Shown here: positions 44,745-53,822 of the stretch, one piece after another
Layout: the number at the start of each line of letters is the position of its first letter
How positions within the stretch are numbered: the first letter of the stretch is position 1
Assembly: GCA_020852955.1 (NCBI GenBank)
Contig: JADYZW010000045.1
Coordinates: 1 to 64,000, forward strand
Reading direction: 5' to 3'
DNA: 64,000 nucleotides
Origin: Deltaproteobacteria bacterium
Lineage (GTDB): Bacteria > Desulfobacterota > Binatia > UTPRO1
Notes under the pieces: model-generated
Database searches by the model: none
What the model saw: the letters and a program-made list of their open reading frames with translations, nothing else
What the model was told of the DNA's origin: nothing
Program-made: the position numbers and the translations under genes

Positions 44745-47189
44745 ATGTACTCTCGGCTCGCCCGAACGTCTTGCGGAGCGCTGGTCGCGCTCCTGTCCAT
44801 CTGTGGTCTCGCCACCTCCGCCCACGCCGACGCGAAGAGTGCCGCCAAGTGCTCCGCGGCGATCATCAAGGCGGGCGCCGGGTTCCTCCAGTCCGAGGCG
44901 AAGATCCTCCAGAAGTGCCGTGACACGATCCTGAAGGGCAAGACCTGCGACCAGGTGAAGACGCAGGCGAACATCGCCAAGGCCCGCACCAAGCTCACGA
45001 CGTCGATCACCAAGGCGTGCGGCGGCAAGGACAAGGTTTGCGACACGGCCGACGCCGACGGCAGCCAGCCGACGCTCCCCGAGATCGCGTGGAACATCCC
45101 GGCATGCCCCGGCTTCGAGGGCGGCTGCACCAACGCGATCGCCGACTGCGACGACATCCCCACCTGCATCCAGTGCATCGGCGAGGCGAGCGTGAACCAG
45201 GCGATGGACCTGTACTACCCGCCGAACCGCCCCTCGAGCGTCGGCAACAAGACCCTCAACAAGTGTCAGGCGACGCTCGGCAAGGCGGCCCTCACCTTCT
45301 TCAACGCGAAGTCGAAGGCGCTGGCCAAGTGCTGGGGCACCAAGGTCAAGAAGACGGCCACCTGCCCGGCCGACGCCCAGGCCAAGATCGACGCGGCGCG
45401 AACCAAGCTCGACACCGCCATCGGCAAGGCCTGCCTGGGCCTGGACAACTCGACCATCGGCCTCCCCGCGGGCTGCCTCGCGGTCGCGGCGTGCGGCGCG
45501 CCCGTCAGCTCGCTGATCGACGTCGGCAACTGCACCGAGTGCGTGACCGAGTTCAAGGTGGATTGCCCGGACCGCGCCTCGTCGGTGAGCGTCGGCGCGG
45601 CCTACCCGCCCGAGTGCCTGGTCGTGCCGCCGACGCCGACCCCGACCGCGACGGCGACGCCGCTCCCGGCGACGGCCACCCCGACCGTTTCCCCGACGCC
45701 GAGCGCGACCCCGACCCAGAGCGCGCTCTGCGGCAACGGCCTCCTCGACGTCGGTGAGCAATGCGACCCGACATCGGCCACGACCGCGTGCAGCAACGTC
45801 GACCCGAGCGACTATCCGTGCAGCCCGATCACCTGCACCTGCGCCTGCCCGACCAAGGTGACGTTCGCGGGCGACTCGACGCACGCGAAGAGCATCCTCG
45901 ACACCGGCTGGACCGGGATCTCGCACCGGGCGCCCATCATCTCGAACGGCAACGTCACCGTGGCGCTCTCGTGCAGCGGCGGCGGCCGACCCTGCGGCGT
46001 CTGCACCATCTCGGGACCGATCGCGAACACGGAACCGGGCCAGATCGCCAACCAGCGCTGCAGCAACGACACGTCGATCAAGTGCACGAGCGACACGCCC
46101 TGCACCGGCGGAGGCGGCACCTGCGAGTTCTACTTCGGCTCGAACCTGCCGCTGGCGGCGGGCGGCGTGACGACGTGCGTCGTAAACCAGTTCAACGGCT
46201 CGGTGAGCGGCACGGCGAACGTCGAGACCGGCGACGCCTCGACGACGGCGCTCCTCACCTCGAGCGTCTACAACGGCATCGCGATCGACAACCCCTGCCC
46301 GCGCTGCCTCGGCGACACCACGGTCAACGACGGCACCGCCGGCGGCACCTGCGACGGCGGCCCGCGTTCGGGTCTCGCCTGCGACGGCAACGGGACGATC
46401 CCGAGCCGTCCGGACTTCGGCACCACGAGCCTGGATTGTCCGCCGGCGGCTGCCGGCGTCATCGCGACCCTGCCGATCGACCTCACCAACCGGACGGGAC
46501 CGGTGACGAAGACGCTGTCGACGTCGAGCCCGAACTGTACCGGGTCGGGCGGCAACAAGTGCCTCTGCGACACCTGCAACAATGCCTCGGCGACGCCCTG
46601 CATGACCAACGCCGACTGCGTGGCCGTCGGCGCCACGCAGTGCGGCGGTCGCCGCTGCCTCGGCGGCTCCAACAACGGCGCCCCGTGCGTCAACGTCGCG
46701 GACTGCCCGGGCATGGGCACGGCCTGCGCGCGTCCCGGCGAGCCGACCCGACCGTCGGCCTGCCTCGACGACACGGCGGCCAACGGCAACCCGAATCGCG
46801 TCTTCGAGTGCGCCGACGGCGACGCGAACGGCGAGGGCGAGTGCCTGAACGGCCCGACCGATCAGAACTGCAGCCTCGCGTCCGGGCACGCGCAGCGCGG
46901 CTGCCTCGGCGACGTCGACTGCGGCGGCGGCGGCGGTAGCTGCCAGACGTTCCCGCGCGGGTGCTTCCTGACCGGCGGCGGCACCTTCCAGGCGGGCGGC
47001 ACCATGGACGGCACCGACACCCTGATCGCGGTCGGCGAGGCCGACGCGCCGACGAACGACGTGTCGAACCCGACCCTCGGCGCCGTCTTCTGCGTCGGTC
47101 CGACCGGGTCCTCGTCGATCAACAACGTCGCCGGCTTGCCCGGACCCGCGCGGGTCACGATCCACGGCACCGCGCAGGGCCTGCCGTAA
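44745..47189 (+). CDS. Secreted Cys-rich protein, paralogue 3 (long form)
   Basis: An 814-residue exported protein of unknown function. Signal peptide to ~28 (ATSAHA). Helical Cys repeats to ~290 (KCSAAIIKAGAGFLQ, ILQKCRDTI, LNKCQATLGKA, LAKCWGTKV) are clearly homologous to paralogue 1. A Pro/Thr linker (about 290-325) leads to CGNGLLDVGEQCD, then the core: ILDTGWTGISHRAP, CEFYFGSNLPLAAGGVTTC, PCPRCLGDTTVNDG, GTTSLDCPP, KCLCDTCNN, one CLGGSNNGAPC repeat, CARPGEPTRPSACLDD and SINNVAGLPGPARV. AAAGGGG before ATG 44745. Only 58 bases separate it from paralogue 4, with no terminator, so they may be co-transcribed. Confidence 0.88.
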   Translation: MYSRLARTSCGALVALLSICGLATSAHADAKSAAKCSAAIIKAGAGFLQSEAKILQKCRDTILKGKTCDQVKTQANIAKARTKLTTSITKACGGKDKVCDTADADGSQPTLPEIAWNIPACPGFEGGCTNAIADCDDIPTCIQCIGEASVNQAMDLYYPPNRPSSVGNKTLNKCQATLGKAALTFFNAKSKALAKCWGTKVKKTATCPADAQAKIDAARTKLDTAIGKACLGLDNSTIGLPAGCLAVAACGAPVSSLIDVGNCTECVTEFKVDCPDRASSVSVGAAYPPECLVVPPTPTPTATATPLPATATPTVSPTPSATPTQSALCGNGLLDVGEQCDPTSATTACSNVDPSDYPCSPITCTCACPTKVTFAGDSTHAKSILDTGWTGISHRAPIISNGNVTVALSCSGGGRPCGVCTISGPIANTEPGQIANQRCSNDTSIKCTSDTPCTGGGGTCEFYFGSNLPLAAGGVTTCVVNQFNGSVSGTANVETGDASTTALLTSSVYNGIAIDNPCPRCLGDTTVNDGTAGGTCDGGPRSGLACDGNGTIPSRPDFGTTSLDCPPAAAGVIATLPIDLTNRTGPVTKTLSTSSPNCTGSGGNKCLCDTCNNASATPCMTNADCVAVGATQCGGRRCLGGSNNGAPCVNVADCPGMGTACARPGEPTRPSACLDDTAANGNPNRVFECADGDANGEGECLNGPTDQNCSLASGHAQRGCLGDVDCGGGGGSCQTFPRGCFLTGGGTFQAGGTMDGTDTLIAVGEADAPTNDVSNPTLGAVFCVGPTGSSSINNVAGLPGPARVTIHGTAQGLP

Positions 47190-47247
47190 GCCGCAACGGC
47201 GTATGACGCATCCACCGAGCAGCCTTGAGAGACGCTGGGGAGGAACC

Positions 47248-48984
47248 ATGACGAGAGGCCTTCGAATCCTGGGAGTGCTGGCGATGGCGTTGGCCGTCGC
47301 CCACTGTGGCGACAGCGACGTCCGCGTGGACACCGACGGCAACGGCGTCGTGCCCGCGCCCGGAACCTTCACCGGGTTCATGAGCAGCGGCGGAACGATC
47401 CGCCTCGAGGTCGGCAGCATCGAGGCGGTCTCCTTCGAGTGCGACGGCGAGGCGATCCACGAGACGTTCGAGCCGCCCCAGCCGATCGACGCGGACGGCA
47501 CGTTCAACGTCGCGTTCGAGGACGGCGGCCGTGACTTCCGCGTGCGCGGCACGTTCCGGGACCAGAACAACGTCGACGGGTCCATCGACGACGAGGACGA
47601 CGAGTGCGACACCTCGTATGACGCGGTCCGCAGCGGCTTCGTGCAGCCCACGCCGACGCCGGTCATCACCCCGACGGGCGGAGGATCGCCCGGGACCCCG
47701 GTGGAGACGTCCACGCCCGGAGACGGTGACCCGACGGAGACGCCGACCACCGGCGCCACTCCGACCGGCGCCACTCCGACGGGTGCGACCAAGACGCCGA
47801 CGCCGACCGCGACCGGTACGACAAGGACCTGCCCCGTAGCGGTCGAAGTGGAGGGCAACGCCGGGAGCGCCAAGGTGCTCGACAGCGGCTGGACCGGCCT
47901 CGGCCACAACGCGACGGTCGTTTCGGACGGCAAGCTGACGTTCACGGTCGCGTGCGGCGGCACGACGCGTCCGTGCGGCGTCTGCAACGTCGGCGGCCCG
48001 ATCCAGAACCAGAAGGCCGACCAGGGCGACATCAACCCGCGGCGCTGCAGCAACGACTCGTCGAAGAAGTGCACCGACAACGCCGGCTGTACGTCGCCCG
48101 GGACGTGCGTCTTCTACTTCGGCGCTCCGCTGCCGCTCGCCGCCGGCGGCGTCACGTCGTGCGTCGTGAACGTGGTCAACGGGGCGGTGTCGGGCACCGC
48201 CAACATCGAGAGCGGCGCCTTCGCGACCAACCTGACTCTCACGTCGAAAGTCGCCCTCGGACCCGGCATCGAGAGCCCGTGCCCCAAGTGCACCGGCGAC
48301 GCCACGCCGAACGACGGTCAGGCGGGTGGAACCTGCGCCGGGGGCGCCCGCAACGGTCAGGCCTGCGACGTGAACGGCAGCTCGCCGGTCCCGACGTTCG
48401 GCTCGACGAGCCTCGATTGCCCGCCGACGAGCTTCATCACGAACCTCGCGATCGCCCTCGACGGCTCGAGCGGCACCGAGACCGTAACCCTCGACGCCTC
48501 GAGCCCCAACTGCGCCGGGCAGCCGGGCAAGAAGTGCTTCTGCCCGTTCTCGGCCGGCCAGCCGACCCAGGCCAATGCGTGCCTCGACGATACCGCGAGC
48601 CCGAGCGACGACTCGCTCTGCCAGCAATCGGGGAGCAACCCGAACAAGGGCGTCTGCAAGAACCAGGTGACGGTCGAACGGTATTGCACGCCGACCGAGA
48701 CGTTCCGCGGCTGCAGCTCGAATCAGGATTGTCCCGTGGCGGGTGACACCTGTCAGGTGGCCGACCGGCCGTGCTTCCTCGACAACGGCGAGGTGGGCGG
48801 CAAGGTGAACGCCGTCGGCAAGGCCGATCCGCCCGACAATAACGGCGCGTCGAACGGCAAATTCGCCGCCTTGTTCTGCATCCCGCCGGTCCAGGCGCAG
48901 GCCATCAACTCGGCGGCGGGCCTCCCCGGTCTCGGCCGCATCGAGCTCCCGCTCGCCAGTCAGGAGATCCTGTCGCTGCCCTGA
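47248..48984 (+). CDS. Cys-rich lipoprotein, paralogue 4 (short form)
   Basis: A 578-residue lipoprotein of unknown function (lipobox LAVAHC, Cys near 22). A small beta-rich domain (about 30-135, TFTGFMSSGGTIRLEV) is followed by a Pro/Thr-rich linker of ~60 residues containing TGATPTGATPTGAT. The family core comes next: VLDSGWTGLGHNATV, CVFYFGAPLPLAAGGVTSC, PCPKCTGDATPNDG, GSTSLDCPP, KKCFCPF, RPCFLDNGEVGG and AINSAAGLPGLGRIEL. It lacks the helical Cys-repeat region of the long forms. GGGGAGGA three bases before ATG 47248 supports this start over 47203. A classical terminator follows at 49012. Confidence 0.88.
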   Translation: MTRGLRILGVLAMALAVAHCGDSDVRVDTDGNGVVPAPGTFTGFMSSGGTIRLEVGSIEAVSFECDGEAIHETFEPPQPIDADGTFNVAFEDGGRDFRVRGTFRDQNNVDGSIDDEDDECDTSYDAVRSGFVQPTPTPVITPTGGGSPGTPVETSTPGDGDPTETPTTGATPTGATPTGATKTPTPTATGTTRTCPVAVEVEGNAGSAKVLDSGWTGLGHNATVVSDGKLTFTVACGGTTRPCGVCNVGGPIQNQKADQGDINPRRCSNDSSKKCTDNAGCTSPGTCVFYFGAPLPLAAGGVTSCVVNVVNGAVSGTANIESGAFATNLTLTSKVALGPGIESPCPKCTGDATPNDGQAGGTCAGGARNGQACDVNGSSPVPTFGSTSLDCPPTSFITNLAIALDGSSGTETVTLDASSPNCAGQPGKKCFCPFSAGQPTQANACLDDTASPSDDSLCQQSGSNPNKGVCKNQVTVERYCTPTETFRGCSSNQDCPVAGDTCQVADRPCFLDNGEVGGKVNAVGKADPPDNNGASNGKFAALFCIPPVQAQAINSAAGLPGLGRIELPLASQEILSLP

Positions 48985-49011
48985 GCGGCCGGCGCTCCAC
49001 CCGCTTCACGG

Positions 49012-49047
49012 CCTCCGGATCCCCGCGGATCCGGAGGTCTTTTTTTG
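49012..49047 (+). terminator. Classical intrinsic terminator after paralogue 4
   Basis: CCTCCGGATCC (49012-49022), loop CCGC, GGATCCGGAGG (49027-49037), then TCTTTTTTT. Eleven perfect pairs with a T-tract; the clearest terminator in the window. Confidence 0.9.
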
Positions 49048-49107
49048 CTTTCCGCATAGCCTCGCCGGCGAGCGCTCTGGCATCATCTTCTCCAGGGAGG
49101 GCCGACG

Positions 49108-50329
49108 ATGCCGAGGTATCGCACCGTGATGATGGTGGCGGCCCTCGCGCTCCTGGGCGCGGGATGCGGGGACAACGACAATCGCGGAAACGACGACGGC
49201 GCGACGCCGGCCGCGAACCGCGACGCCCGGGCCGACGGCCACCGCGCCGCCGCAGATCCCCTGCCCCGGGCAGATCACCTACACGGTCGAGAGCGCGGGA
49301 TCCGACCTCGACATCGGCTGGACCGGCATCTACCACGATCAGGTTCTCGGCACGGGCGGCTCGTTGAGCTTCGCGCTCGCCTGCCCCGGCCAGTTCCTCG
49401 GTCAGTGCGGCATCTGCCCGCTCACCGGGCCGATCGCGAGCACCACCGTCGTGGACAACCGGCGGTGCTCGAACGGCACGCAGACCACCTGCACGTCCGA
49501 CGACGAATGCGGCGCCGGCGCGTGCGAGTTCTACTTCGGCGCCCCGTTGCCGATCACGGGCGGCGGCGTCCCGATCTGCGTGACGAACCAGGTGAACGGC
49601 CCGGTGACCGGCACCGTATCGCCCGAGCTCGGCCAGGGCGCCTCGGACATCGCCATCATCTTCACGAGCTTCGTCGGCATTTCCGAGACGCAACCGTGCC
49701 CCACGTGCAGCGGCGCGACCGTCGGGGCGGCGGGCGCGTGCCAGGGTGGCGACCGCGACGGCCAGCCCTGCACCACCGACGGCACGACGCCGTTCTTCGG
49801 GAACACGAGCTTCGACTGCCCGCCGAGCGCGAGCGCCGACATCGGTAGCTCGACCCTGCCGCTGAACCTGACGACCGGCACCCGCGAGCTCGCCCCGGCG
49901 GCGAGCTGCGTCGGCGCGGCGGCGCGCGGAGAGCCCTGCTACTGCGCGAACCAGCTCCAGCCGAACCAGTGTCAGGACGGCGTCTGCGGCGTCGCCGCCG
50001 ACGGCGAGGGCGCGTGCGAGACCGGACCCACCGACTCGCTCTGCGCGCTCGAGACCTTCCGCTCGTGCACGACCAACGCCGACTGCCCAGCGGACGGCGA
50101 CAGCTGCTCGACGAGACCCCGCGGCTGCCTCGGACCGACCGATGCGGGCGGTGCGCCGGATGGTCCGGTCGTCCGCGCGGGCACGCCGAGTCAGACACGC
50201 CCGATCCAGGTCGGAACGTTCTGCATCGGCGAAACGCGGAGCGGCGCCGTCAACGCCGCCGCGGGCCTGCCCGGCCCCGGATCGATCGTCCTGCCGACGC
50301 GGACGTGCATCGCGACGAGCTGTCCGTAG
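49108..50329 (+). pseudogene. Cys-rich lipoprotein, paralogue 5 (short form), frameshifted
   Basis: The signal peptide and lipobox (ALLGAGC) lie in one frame from ATG 49108. The family core (DLDIGWTGIYHDQV, CEFYFGAPLPITGGGVPIC, PCPTCSG, GNTSFDCPP, AVNAAAGLPGPGSI) lies in the +1 frame, ending at 50329. Dropping one A from the AA at 49216-49217 restores one continuous reading of about 406 residues with a normal Pro/Thr linker (TATPGPTATAPP). So this is either a recent one-base insertion or a sequencing/assembly error. Without repair the core would lack its export signal. An alternative in-frame ATG/TTG for the core alone has no signal peptide. Otherwise intact and well conserved. Confidence 0.85.
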
Positions 50330-50343
50330 GCGACGCGGGACTC

Positions 50344-50380
50344 TACCGGCGCCTCACCCCTCGCGGGTGATGCGCCGGTA
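50344..50380. terminator. Bidirectional hairpin between convergent genes
   Basis: A 16-base arm (50344-50359) and its complement (50365-50380) pair at 15 of 16 positions around a 5-base loop. It spans the last codons of the GT2 gene and follows the stop of paralogue 5 on the other strand. Confidence 0.55.
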
Positions 50381-51097
50381 CAGCTTGAAGAGCTCGTAGA
50401 ACGCGCGCGCGATCACGAGGGGATTCGCTCCGGTCGGCTTCCCGTACCGGCGCGGAAAGTGATGCACGCCCACCTCGGTGATCCGGAAGCCGGCGCGCAC
50501 CGTGCGGGCCAGGATCTCGGTGCTGATCATGGCGCCCTCGGCTTCGGGCTTCACCACGTCGAATACCCGGCGGTCGAACAGCTTGAAGGCGCAGTCGACG
50601 TCGCGCGACGGGATGCCGAAGAGGCGCCGCACGAGCCAGTTCCACGCCCCGGCGTTCACCCGCCTGAGGCCGCCTTCGGCGCGGTCGATGCGATAGCCGA
50701 TCACGACGTCGTACTCGGGCACGTACGGCAGCAGCGTCTCGAGCTCGTTCACGTCGAACTGCCCGTCCCCGTCGGTGAAGAAGACGTACGCCTTGCGGCT
50801 GGCGGCGAAGCCGGACTTGAGGGCGCCGCCGTACCCGCGGTTCTGCGGATGGTGCACGACGCGCACCCGCGGGTCGGCCGCGGCGAGGCCGTCGGCGACC
50901 TCGGCGGTGCGATCCTGGCTGCCGTCGTCGACGACGATGATCTCGTAGTCGTCGCTCACCCGCGGCAGGACGCCGTGCAAGCGCTCGACCATGGCGCCGA
51001 CGTTCGCCTCTTCGTTGTACGCGGGAAAGAACGCCGAGATGCCGGAGAGACGAGCCACGGGCGCGCCTGAGTACCATCCTGCCGTCGGCGAGTCCAT
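50354..51097 (-). CDS. Glycosyltransferase family 2, DPM1/undecaprenyl-phosphate sugar transferase-like
   Basis: A 247-residue GT-A enzyme. ISAFFPAYNEEANV, IIVVDDGSQDRT, HHPQNRGYGGALKSG and the metal site FTDGDGQFD are typical of polyprenyl-phosphate mannose/glucose synthases; no C-terminal membrane helices are present, so it is the soluble type. It could charge a polyprenyl carrier with mannose for the PMT-type protein at 53823 (inference). ATG 51097 is preferred; GTG 51112 and GTG 51058 are possible. Divergent from the fused GT2-methyltransferase. Confidence 0.87.
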   Translation of the reverse strand: MDSPTAGWYSGAPVARLSGISAFFPAYNEEANVGAMVERLHGVLPRVSDDYEIIVVDDGSQDRTAEVADGLAAADPRVRVVHHPQNRGYGGALKSGFAASRKAYVFFTDGDGQFDVNELETLLPYVPEYDVVIGYRIDRAEGGLRRVNAGAWNWLVRRLFGIPSRDVDCAFKLFDRRVFDVVKPEAEGAMISTEILARTVRAGFRITEVGVHHFPRRYGKPTGANPLVIARAFYELFKLYRRITREG

Positions 51098-51211
51098 GCG
51101 GTCGATCGCCACCTCGCGGTGGCGGGCCGCGAGCGAGGGCCGTCACCACACGGGCGACGCGCATGCGCGCGGTGTACGACCGAGCGGTCCTTTGCTAGCC
51201 TCGACCGTCGC

Positions 51212-52573
51212 ATGTCCGTGCCCCGGTCGATCGATCTCAGCGTCGTCCTCCCGGTCCTGAACGAGCGCGAGAACGTCGAGCGGCTCCTCCCGCGCGCCGT
51301 CGCCGTGCTGCGCGCGATCGGCTGCAGCTACGAGCTCGTGGTGGTGGACGGCGGGTCCACCGACGGCACGTCGGACGCGGCGGTCGCGGGCGGCGCCCGC
51401 GTGATCCGGCAGACCCTGCCGGGCTACGGCGGCGCGCTCCGCGAAGGGCTCGCGGCCGCCGCCGGAAACTACATCCTGACGCTCGACGCCGACCTCTCGC
51501 ACGACCCCGACTTCATCGTGAAGCTCTGGCGCAGCCGCGAGCGCGCCGAGGTGGTGATCGCGTCGCGCTACGTCCGCGGCGGGGTGGCGTACATGCCGCG
51601 CAACCGTCTGATCCTGTCGCGCGTGCTGAACGCGTTCTTCGCGCGCGGGCTCGGGCTCCCGGTGCGCGATCTCTCCAGCGGATTCCGGCTCTACCGCGCG
51701 AAGGCCGTGCGGGATCTCGACCTCGAGGGCACGAACTTCGAGGTGCTGGAGGAGATCCTGGTCAAGATCCACGCCGAAGGGTGGCGGATCGTCGAGATTC
51801 CCTTCACCTACTACCCGCGCGAACGCGGGTCGTCGCACGCGCGCATCGTCGCCTTCGGCATCGCCTTCCTGAAGGCCTTCGTCCGGCTGTGGAAGCTCCG
51901 CAGCTCGATCGAGTCGGCGGACTACGACGAGCGCGCGTTCTACAGCCCGATCCCGCTGCAGCGCTGGTGGCAGCGGCGGCGCCACGAGATCGTCTGCGCG
52001 TGGGCGCGCGGCGCCGGCAAGACCCTCGACATCGGCTGCGGCTCGAGCGTGATCCTGCAGTCGATCAACGACGTGGTGGGACTCGACATCCTGCACAACA
52101 AGCTCCGCTACATGCGCCGCTACGACGTGCCGCTCGTCCGCGGCTCGATCTTCGCGCTGCCCGTGCGCGACGCCGCCTTCGATTGCATCGTCTGCTCGCA
52201 GGTGATCGAGCACATTCCCTACGACGACCGCATCTTCGCCGAGCTGCGCCGCGTGCTGCGTCCCGGCGGCCTCCTCGTCCTCGGCACGCCCGACTACGAC
52301 ACCGTCGGCTGGCGCACGATCGAACCGCTCTACGGCTTCTTCGCGCCGGGCGGCTACAAGGACGAGCACATCACGCACTACACCCGCGATCGGCTGATCC
52401 GGCTGTGCCGCGAATGGGGCTTCGCGCTCGAGGACACGGCCTACGTGCTCCGGAGCGAGCTCGTGCTGGCGCTCCGCCGCGACGCCGGCCCGGTCGCCGT
52501 CACGCCGCCCTCGCCGGGCTTCACGCTACCAGCCGAGCTTCTTCCCCCAGTACACGCCGAGCGCGTTCAGTAG
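51212..52573 (+). CDS. GT2 glycosyltransferase fused to a SAM-dependent methyltransferase
   Basis: A 453-residue two-domain protein. Residues 1-235 are a DPM1-like GT2 (LSVVLPVLNERENV, LVVVDGGSTDGT, GYGGALREG, LTLDADLSHDP). Residues 255-450 are a class I methyltransferase with LDIGCGSS (Asp273) as SAM-binding motif I, VGLDILHNKL and SQVIEHIPYDD. The fusion implies that a lipid-linked sugar or polyprenyl product is methylated by the same polypeptide, but acceptors are unknown. ATG 51212 has no Shine-Dalgarno; TAGCCT ten bases upstream suggests a leaderless mRNA. Its last 48 bases overlap the convergent gene. Confidence 0.88.
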   Translation: MSVPRSIDLSVVLPVLNERENVERLLPRAVAVLRAIGCSYELVVVDGGSTDGTSDAAVAGGARVIRQTLPGYGGALREGLAAAAGNYILTLDADLSHDPDFIVKLWRSRERAEVVIASRYVRGGVAYMPRNRLILSRVLNAFFARGLGLPVRDLSSGFRLYRAKAVRDLDLEGTNFEVLEEILVKIHAEGWRIVEIPFTYYPRERGSSHARIVAFGIAFLKAFVRLWKLRSSIESADYDERAFYSPIPLQRWWQRRRHEIVCAWARGAGKTLDIGCGSSVILQSINDVVGLDILHNKLRYMRRYDVPLVRGSIFALPVRDAAFDCIVCSQVIEHIPYDDRIFAELRRVLRPGGLLVLGTPDYDTVGWRTIEPLYGFFAPGGYKDEHITHYTRDRLIRLCREWGFALEDTAYVLRSELVLALRRDAGPVAVTPPSPGFTLPAELLPPVHAERVQ

Positions 52574-53746
52574 CGCCGACGACTCGGCCAGGAAGAGGAG
52601 CGGCCCGGAGCCGCGATCGCGCATGCCGATCGCGGCCAGCACGATCACGTACGGCAGGGCGTCGAGGAGATAGCGGTATCCGAACTGCACCCAGCCCTGG
52701 TAGAAATACGGGATCAGCGCCGCCGCCGTGAGCGCCGTCGCGAGCCACAGGAGGCGCACGGTCGGGTCGCGGCGCGACGCCGCGAACGCATAGAGGAGCA
52801 CGGGGCTCGTCAGCACGATCGACAACCCCTCGGGCGACGGCTTCAGGAACGGGAACTCCTCGAAGTACTCCCAGCCCTTGAAGATCGCGATGTGGACGTG
52901 CTGCGATATGTAGTGCCAGTCGTACCAGCCGTACTTCTTCCCGGCCATGTAGATCTCGGAGGCTTTGCCGTAGCCGGTGTCGAACGCATTCCCGAAGCGG
53001 GCGTAGTTCAGCCAGAGCTCGATCGCGACCGGCAGCGCGAGCCCGAGCCCGAAGAGCAGCCCCCTGGCGATCGCGCGCCCGTCGAAGAAGCGCAAGAAGC
53101 TCGTCCGGACGGCGTGGCGGTGCGCCAGCAACAGGAACACGCCGGGCGCCGCGGTCGCGACGTTCGCCCGCGACAGCATCGCGAAGCCGAAGGCCGCGCC
53201 GACCAGCCAGGCCCGTCCCCGGCCGAACACCTCGAGCAGCGCCAGCAGGAGGAAGAGCTCGACGCAGAGGTGCGCGAGGAACCACGTGGTGCCGATGACC
53301 GCGGAGAACCAGTTGACGGTGCCGAACGCGAAGATCAGCGTACCGAGGGCCGCGCGGCGCTCGCCGACGCCGGCGCGCAGCAAGAGGAGCCAGCACAGCA
53401 TGGCGTTCAGGCCGGCGACGGCCATGCTGAAGAAGTTCATGTTGAACGCGGTGCCCCACCACCAGACGAACGGCACGAGCAGGATCGCCGGGGTCGGCGC
53501 GAACGGCGAGTGCACCTGGCCGTTGACGGTGATCCAGTCGTGGTAGTGTCCCGGATAGCCTTGCACCCAGAGCCGTCCGTGCAGCCACGCGTCGGCGACG
53601 TACACGTGGTGCTTGTACGCGTCCGGCAACCTGGGATTCGACGCGTAGTAGAGCGCCGTCACCCCGAGGAACACGGCCAGCGCGGCGATGCGACGCCTGG
53701 CAGGGCGCTGGGAAAGGACCACCTGCGGCGTTGCTCGGTCGCTCAC
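52526..53746 (-). CDS. Polytopic membrane protein, GT-C glycosyltransferase-like
   Basis: A 406-residue protein with about ten membrane helices. The first periplasmic loop has LPDAYKHHVYVADAWLHG and a later part of the loop DWITVNGQVHSPFAPTPA, the arrangement seen in lipid-sugar-dependent GT-C enzymes, where an early-loop Asp acts with a metal. The loop Asp-Asp pair of PMT is not obvious, so activity is a prediction. GTG start at 53746. Lies downstream of the PMT fusion on the same strand, 76 bases after its stop, and ends inside the convergent methyltransferase gene. Confidence 0.75.
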   Translation of the reverse strand: MSDRATPQVVLSQRPARRRIAALAVFLGVTALYYASNPRLPDAYKHHVYVADAWLHGRLWVQGYPGHYHDWITVNGQVHSPFAPTPAILLVPFVWWWGTAFNMNFFSMAVAGLNAMLCWLLLLRAGVGERRAALGTLIFAFGTVNWFSAVIGTTWFLAHLCVELFLLLALLEVFGRGRAWLVGAAFGFAMLSRANVATAAPGVFLLLAHRHAVRTSFLRFFDGRAIARGLLFGLGLALPVAIELWLNYARFGNAFDTGYGKASEIYMAGKKYGWYDWHYISQHVHIAIFKGWEYFEEFPFLKPSPEGLSIVLTSPVLLYAFAASRRDPTVRLLWLATALTAAALIPYFYQGWVQFGYRYLLDALPYVIVLAAIGMRDRGSGPLLFLAESSALLNALGVYWGKKLGW

Positions 53747-53822
53747 TGGTGCGGCGTAGCTTCGCTACGCCTCCGCGCTCGCGACGTCGCGGCCTCATGC
53801 AACGAATCACGAATCCGGGACA

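Noticed and set aside
47640..47830. Short repeats in the Pro/Thr linker of paralogue 4 as a possible mobile or CRISPR-like repeat
   Set aside because: They are in-frame codon repeats of a low-complexity linker (TGATP units), with no spacer structure.
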